The notes under the pieces are model-generated. The model saw only the letters and a list, made by a program, of their open reading frames with translations, was not told the origin of the DNA and made no database searches. This document shows, one piece after another, positions 58,345 through 64,000 of a stretch of 64,000 nt of DNA. A program made the position numbers and the translations under genes. How positions within the stretch are numbered: position 1 is the first letter of the stretch; each line of letters opens with the position of its first letter. Source of the stretch: Xylocopa sonorina (lineage: Eukaryota > Arthropoda > Insecta > Hymenoptera > Apidae); NCBI RefSeq assembly GCF_050948175.1, contig NC_135203.1, positions 2,604,001 to 2,668,000 of the forward strand. The letters are read 5' to 3'.

Positions 58345-61300
58345 GAATCGATGGGTTATTTTTACTAAACGCAGTACTCGATTGCTTTTATTCGACTGCT
58401 CTCGCAATCCGTATGCACATCCTTGTATACATTCACTCTTCGAGCATTCCGGACTCTCTTCTCTAGATTGAGTTTGCAGAAAAGAAACGGAGCAGTGCGT
58501 TTAATGAAATAACCTAACAATTCTTGTCGCTCGATTGCAATTACGCTTATTTCCGCTGAAAGCTCGCAGTCCTGCTATAATCAACTATATCGTTTACTTG
58601 TACTACTTTTTCAACTCGTCTCGCGAGTTGCAGCGACTGCGGAGCGATCCCTGACGCTCGTCGCCGTTCAAGCGGGAGAAACGTCGACACGCGTCTGAAT
58701 CGCGGGATGAAAATCCGCGGGAATCTCATTAGAGCGGAAACGTCGCGCGTTTTGTCCCTCTCGACGCGCACCCTTTGTGTTAAAATGCGAATTGAGAGGG
58801 GCGTTGAATAAAGATGCGAGTTACATTTGTCCCGGACGCGTGAATCGGTCGCGATTCCTCGTGCGCGCGATGATTTTAATGGGGGCAACCTTCGTATTCT
58901 CGGGGCGCATGATTTGATGGAACCTCGTAATGACTGTCTGCGCTTTATTAATCCTTTCAATCGACTTTGGTGCTATTGAATTTGTAATCAGTATGCTACA
59001 GTTTAATTTATCTTCATTTAACGTAACAATAATTCACGTAAGAATGTATTAATCGAAAAAAATATTTATTCGCTGGTTGTTTTCCCCGTTTAAACATAAA
59101 AGAGCAAGTAATTGCTCGAGTAGGTTGAATTTTTACTTCACAAATGTCACTGGACCCCTATCGTACGTCTCATGCGGTTCTAAACGCGATAAAGATCAAA
59201 GCGCACTAAAAAGAGGTCCAAGATAAATGCACGATCGAGCGCTGCGAGCAGACAATCTATTTAACGAACGTGATAACTCAATTATCCTGGGCACCTATTC
59301 GAATTAAGAGACAGACGCGAGTCTAATTGTCGTGCCAATTAATCATCGCGTATGGAATTGCATCGGTCCTTTAAGAAACGATTTATCACCTGATTACGAC
59401 TCTCACCGAATAACAACTGTATCGGGGACCGTTGCAAAACGATCGATCTCGTCTAAATGTCGTGCGAGCGATGAAAAGAACGAGCCGATGCGTGTGGTCG
59501 GCTTCGCTGTTATAATCGAGCCGCGCGTGATTTCTCGTTATTGGTTCTTGATGCCTATTCGTGGCCGCATAAAATTACCTGAAACGAAAGCACAGTGATC
59601 AGACTGACGTGACGCCTTAATCCGCTCCATAGACTTTCGTGCGTGCCATTTCATTGGCCTCTGTTACTTCGTACCCTCTTTCTTAATCTTTATTCCATTC
59701 GGTACCCCGTTTTTTTGAATAACAGCACGTTTGATAGGGCTAGATAATTGGCATTGCGTTTGCTATAGATATATACGTGGTTATTTTGGGGTTAGTTTTT
59801 TGAATAGATTTAAAAATTGGGTGTTTTCGTGTCTACCGTGTGTAAAGTTGTAAAAGTGATTAGACGCGACGGAATACTTGAACGTATCTCATCTCTGGAT
59901 TAATTCCCTAAAGTTTAATCGCACCCCTTGTATCCGTGAACATCCCTTATCTTTCTTCTCGCTTTGTTTCACTGTTTGGATCAACCGTTTCGTTGTCGAA
60001 CTTTAGACGTAGTACAATTGTATCTATCGAAACCCTTAAGGCATCTTACATCTTTCTCTTATCTGCGCTACAGTCTTGCACCGAATATCCTTTGTCGAAA
60101 GCTATGTACTCTGTTACTCAGACTCAAGTGTTCGTTATTGGTACTTGAAATTTTACAACGCTAGTACTCGGTTCATGGAATGGAACTTCCTAAGTTTCAC
60201 TCGTTTAACTCTAGGAAACTAAATATTCGTCTAATAGACCAACGACCTACGCCAGTTTTGCGAATTCGAATGTTCCTGTTGCACTCGCGCCATCTCGCTC
60301 ATAGTACCTTCATAACTAGTAAAATGAGTTACTCGAAGGCTTGAGAGATCTGCTGTAATTGCCGCCAAAGAGTCGAATGTCTGTTGACAAAAAAAATATA
60401 ATAATACTTCTTTTGAACTACGCTAACTTGAAACGAACGAAGGAAATATAAAAATATACTTGCTTTAAATAGTTTTCTCAGTTTATGAGTCGAATGATTA
60501 ATTACAGAGTAACACTGATTTAAGTTTAGCTATCTAAGATTAATACCTCCAATTCACTCGTCGCGTTATCGCAACAAGACGAGCGTCCAAACGCTAAGCT
60601 CGATTCGAATGGTATCCTAGAAATGTGAACACGAACGAATCGCAAAACTCTACATGAGCCTTGCAGGTCAGCCGCAAAACCTCTCAATTACCGACACGTT
60701 CGAGTAAACGCGCTACTCCCATACCGAGCGACCAATTATTTTTCATTCCGTTTCGTTCGCCACGGTATTTAGAAGTCGACGCGTTCACGCTCGGTTATAT
60801 TTAAAGTCCTGTGTCGCCCTGACGTGGCTCATTCCCTCTCTCTCTCTCTCTCTTTTTCTCTTTCACTCATTCCCGTTCCGTATTTCCCTTCTCTCTGGCC
60901 GTCACACGTACACAGACGCGCGTTACGTAATCGTACGACGCCCGCGGCCGGCCAGGCATGAATGAGTGATTCACGCGGGCCTCCACCGTCAGCGGGCGCC
61001 CACGGTGCGTACGATACCTGCCCCCCGTCTGCGAGCAAAGCGTTCGCGCGTCCATTTTTGCGCCACCAACCCCTGTAGCCCGCCTAGGCGCCTGCGTGGC
61101 CCCGCTTCACGCGTTATTTACACCAACCCCCGGAAATTTACTTGGCCCTTCCACCAGCGAGCGCGAGTTCCCGCGCGCGTTCACCAGACATTCTGCTCGA
61201 GTAGCTTTTACACACGTCACGTCAGCAGTTCGCTGTTGGATTTAATCATGCCTCGTAGCCGATGCACCAATGATTCGAGACAATTTACGTTGCGATTTTT

Positions 61301-61541
61301 CACTGAAATGTTTCTTCTGTGGGAAATTAGTTTAAAATAACGAGATTGTTCTTCCATGTTCTTCCAAGGGAGAACATCCGCGGTTACTCCACGGTGCCAT
61401 TCCAGGTTCCCACGCGGGAATAAAGTTGTTTTAGCGCGACGACAAGAGCCCGTGGAACTTTCGCGCCTAATCGGATACATTTCTAGCCGTGCACCTAGCC
61501 AGAAATTAGAACAGGCGTGCGCTACACGCACAGTGCCTCAC
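58345..61541. other. Non-coding DNA
   Basis: No gene is supportable. Bases 58550-58960 are CpG-rich with a minus chance frame. Bases 58960-60600 are mostly AT-rich and featureless, C/T-rich near 59900-60130. A CT repeat lies at 60835-60852, followed by GC-rich DNA with chance frames to 61150. Confidence 0.6.
60835..60852. repeat. (CT)n microsatellite
   Basis: About nine CT units followed by CTTTTTCTC-type sequence. Confidence 0.93.
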
Positions 61542-61646
61542 TAAAGTCGCGAGTATAGCGGCGACGCAACCCCCCGAGGCCGTCTTGCGCGATCGACCCG
61601 CGTGAAATATTATCTGGAACGTGCTACGAAAATTCGTACGTACCAG
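61542..61646 (-). CDS. Internal exon candidate, weak
   Basis: On the minus strand, a T-rich tract ending TTTTTCCAG opens exactly 35 codons, LVRTNFRSTFQIIFHAGRSR and on to ILATL, closed by a donor-like GTGAGG. Both borders are in phase 0 if that frame is used. The peptide is Arg/Ala-rich, and the frame also continues on both sides, so support rests on the acceptor alone. No family is recognised. Confidence 0.15.
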
Positions 61647-62089
61647 CTGGAAAAAAAAGGGAACGCTATGGTTATTTACGAGCGAGCTGATAAGTGGAGT
61701 TCCGCGCGACACGCCGCGAGCGTCCATCGTGGTTGCCTAATTGAGTTTTCTCTTACGCGAAGCTACGTTTATCGTTCGTTTTCGCTTGCGAAACCGTTCG
61801 AACCATGAAATACAGGCTCTTTCGTACTCTTTGGTTCCCAAAACCATTTACTTTAAGACTCACCCCATGCTACATCGCGAGATTCGCGCCATTGTCCAAG
61901 CGATTGCCATTTTCGAGGAACGTCTCTAATTCCTACCATTTGTTTGCCCAAAACTTAGATGGCATGTTAGTCTAACATATATTTCGTAGTTGTTAGCTTT
62001 CACTCTTTAGCTTGATAGCATACACCGTGTAGTAAATCTCACCACCTTCGACGATCCTCAAGATCAACCAGAGAGACATGACCATATGA

Positions 62090-62305
62090 ACATTTCCAAT
62101 TCACGACGAACTTTCACCCGCACTTTCCCACACTTTTCGACATCTTCCTACGCTTTTCTACTCTCTACTCTTTCGTTCATCCGTTCGACTAGTTTGACAC
62201 ACTCTTCGACTAATATTTTACCGATCAACAACCTCCAATTTCTATTACCAACAGCTGAACTACCCCCGACAATTTCAACCCTTCACTTCAAATATTCATT
62301 CGAAA
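62090..62305 (+). other. G-depleted C/T/A-rich tract
   Basis: Only about 7% G but roughly 28% C on the plus strand over 215 bases, in contrast to flanking DNA. The composition matches the tract at 24640-25018. The 74-codon open frame across it is a by-product of having few G and is not called as a gene. Confidence 0.6.
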
Positions 62306-62468
62306 AATAAGTAATCAGCGCATCAATGATACCTTTATATTAAGAACACTCGTTAATACGTGTATAACGCAGAGTAAGTTTTTAAATATAGACTAAATTT
62401 TGAAAAACCAAATAGTCTTCTTAAATTGGGGGTATTCGGGTGCGCGAACTGCAAGTTTGAAAACGAGA

Positions 62469-62483
62469 CATATATATATATAT
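62469..62483. repeat. (TA)n microsatellite
   Basis: About seven TA units in AT-rich DNA. A shorter TA array lies at 52938-52949. Confidence 0.92.
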
Positions 62484-64000
62484 TTCCCTCGTTTTTATTT
62501 CATTTTTTGTTATCGTAAGTTCGTAGGTGCGTGTGCAACGCTGGGCTGGAAAATGGCGTCCCGATGTTCGCCGTTCGTCGCAGATAGAGCTATTGTAGGC
62601 CGTTTACGGTCTCGTCGGTGTATTTAGAAAGTGGTTTATCCGCGACGATGGGGGCATGACTCAACCGTTCGCGTAAACGTCGCTAATACCTTTCCAGCGT
62701 GACGCGGTGAAAAGAGACCAGTTCGTAAGTTCTTCGATTTCTCGGACCTCCAGTTGCGTGAATCGATCGGTTCGAATAAATCTTGGGGGGGAAACGGTTC
62801 GACGTGTTCGTCCACCTTGCCTCAAAATTTCAAGGAGCAGAACGTTACTCGTTACCGCAACGATTGGTCCTCGAGAGGAAGAAATTCGCAGCTGGGGGGA
62901 AGAGTTCGAATCGTCGTAGAGCAGCTCCACTTTAACCGGAACCATTCGAACCATTCGACTCTCTGGAGGGCGGCGGAAAACGCGGGAACATTTAATTTCC
63001 CGCGAGTATTGCGCCGCGGTCGGTCTCCTCGAGATTTCACGGATGCGTTATTAACTTCAATTAAGAATAATTAACGACGTGTTATTGCGTGCCATCGGGT
63101 GAGCGCGTTCGCTCGAAACCGGCCGATTTCCGCATATGGGTGCTCAACATAAAGAAACAGACGGCAGTGGCGGTGATTATTGCGCCTGTGGGATGCACGC
63201 TGCCACCCCTATGCATTATGTATCATGGCTAGGCTATCGGCCGGCACTATGTTAATTTTCGAACGGTAACTTCGTGGGATGGAAGCGTGCGATAGTCGTG
63301 CCAACCGACGACTGGTCTCGCTCTTATCGGTCATTTCGTTCGGATAGCGTAATTGGTGTAACGCGATTCGCGGAACTCGTTTCGACGAATTTCTGCGACC
63401 CCGTCCCTCTCGACGCTCTCATTGATTTGGTAATTCCGCGCCAGCTGAACTACGCCACGCGTTCACGATCATATGTAATATGGAGATTCATTGATAACTT
63501 TGTTTCGTAATTAATTCAACATCGCACGCGATAGATATTTAAGAAGAACGATCTTAATCGCGTCCAGCTTCGACTATTTTCCCAAACGCATTGTATCATC
63601 GTTCGAAATGCGAACATCGCTCGAGTAGCCGTGAAACTCCGGCTAATTATCCCGTATCTAACGTCACGTTCGAGCGTAGTAATTTCGCGACCACCCCGTT
63701 GGACGTTCACCCTCTCTTCTGGGACTTCCTCTGCGGGTTCGCGGTACTCGTCTGGTATTTATAGGCGCGGCTCGAGCGACGATAAACGATGGTTAAATGG
63801 AACGAGCCGATAGGCGGACAGTGCAAGGGAAATTCCCGCGGTCGAACGACCACCAAGGCCGTGACTCTGTTCGACCCGTTGAAAAATCTCGCCCCGATGT
63901 TCCCGCGCAGCCGAGACGACCGCTGAAAGTGTCGTAACTTCCGCTGGTCTTTGAATAGAGTGGACATGGACCGATGGAGTGATCGAGCACACTCGAGAGC

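Larger units (their letters stand above)
61647..64000. other. Non-coding DNA, right edge
   Basis: No gene is supportable. Bases 61930-62520 are AT-rich and include the second G-depleted tract and a TA repeat at 62469-62483. Bases 62540-64000 are CpG-rich with short frames on both strands. AACCATTCG is repeated in tandem near 62939-62956. Confidence 0.6.

Noticed and set aside
1..64000. CRISPR arrays, operons, rRNA, integrases or defence genes
   Set aside because: No regular spaced repeats, no ribosome binding sites, no rRNA motifs and no recognisable bacterial or phage proteins. The DNA is of animal nuclear type.

Overview
The window reads as animal nuclear DNA, most probably from a hymenopteran insect such as a bee. 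That is an inference from three visible traits: it is very rich in CpG, it alternates sharply between GC-rich blocks and AT-rich blocks of a few hundred bases, and it is dotted with GA/CT and CTT microsatellites and homopolymers. There are no operons, ribosome binding sites, rRNA genes, CRISPR arrays or compact gene layout. No protein in the window matches a family I can name. The most economical reading is that nearly all of it is intron or intergenic DNA of one or more genes with very long introns.

What can be supported are scattered exon-like or small-ORF-like islands, all at modest confidence. On the plus strand the best are a 39-nt in-frame microexon candidate (12157-12195), a 134-nt exon candidate (36445-36578), acceptor-led open frames at 3121 and 7234, and an ORF at 57853-58344. 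On the minus strand the best are an ORF of 88 codons at 40722-40988, an open frame of about 190 codons at 44894-45469, and exon candidates at 46489-46602, 42798-42978 and 61542-61646. Because good candidates lie on both strands, the window may hold more than one gene, or some candidates are chance. In 64 kb of this composition one or two random open frames of about 160 codons are expected, so length alone was not taken as evidence. Splice signals, residue composition and a proper ATG were.

Layout. 1-12 kb: GC-rich mosaic with CTT, CT and poly-G tracts and several weak coding-like patches. 12-16 kb: the microexon candidate, a clean 170-bp tandem duplication (13751-14090) and a TAAT/GATA-rich stretch. 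16-26 kb: enhancer-like GC-rich DNA, including a 10-bp-phased TAAT repeat at 17021, then a long G-depleted pyrimidine tract (24640-25018). 26-36 kb: mostly AT-rich intron-like DNA with a possible MITE remnant at 32355. 36-47 kb: the 134-nt exon candidate, a tRNA-like box B and most of the minus-strand candidates. 47-64 kb: mainly featureless, with a 17-bp-stem hairpin at 56874, one coding-like ORF near 58 kb and a second G-depleted tract near 62.2 kb.

No cooperating gene system can be demonstrated from the sequence alone.
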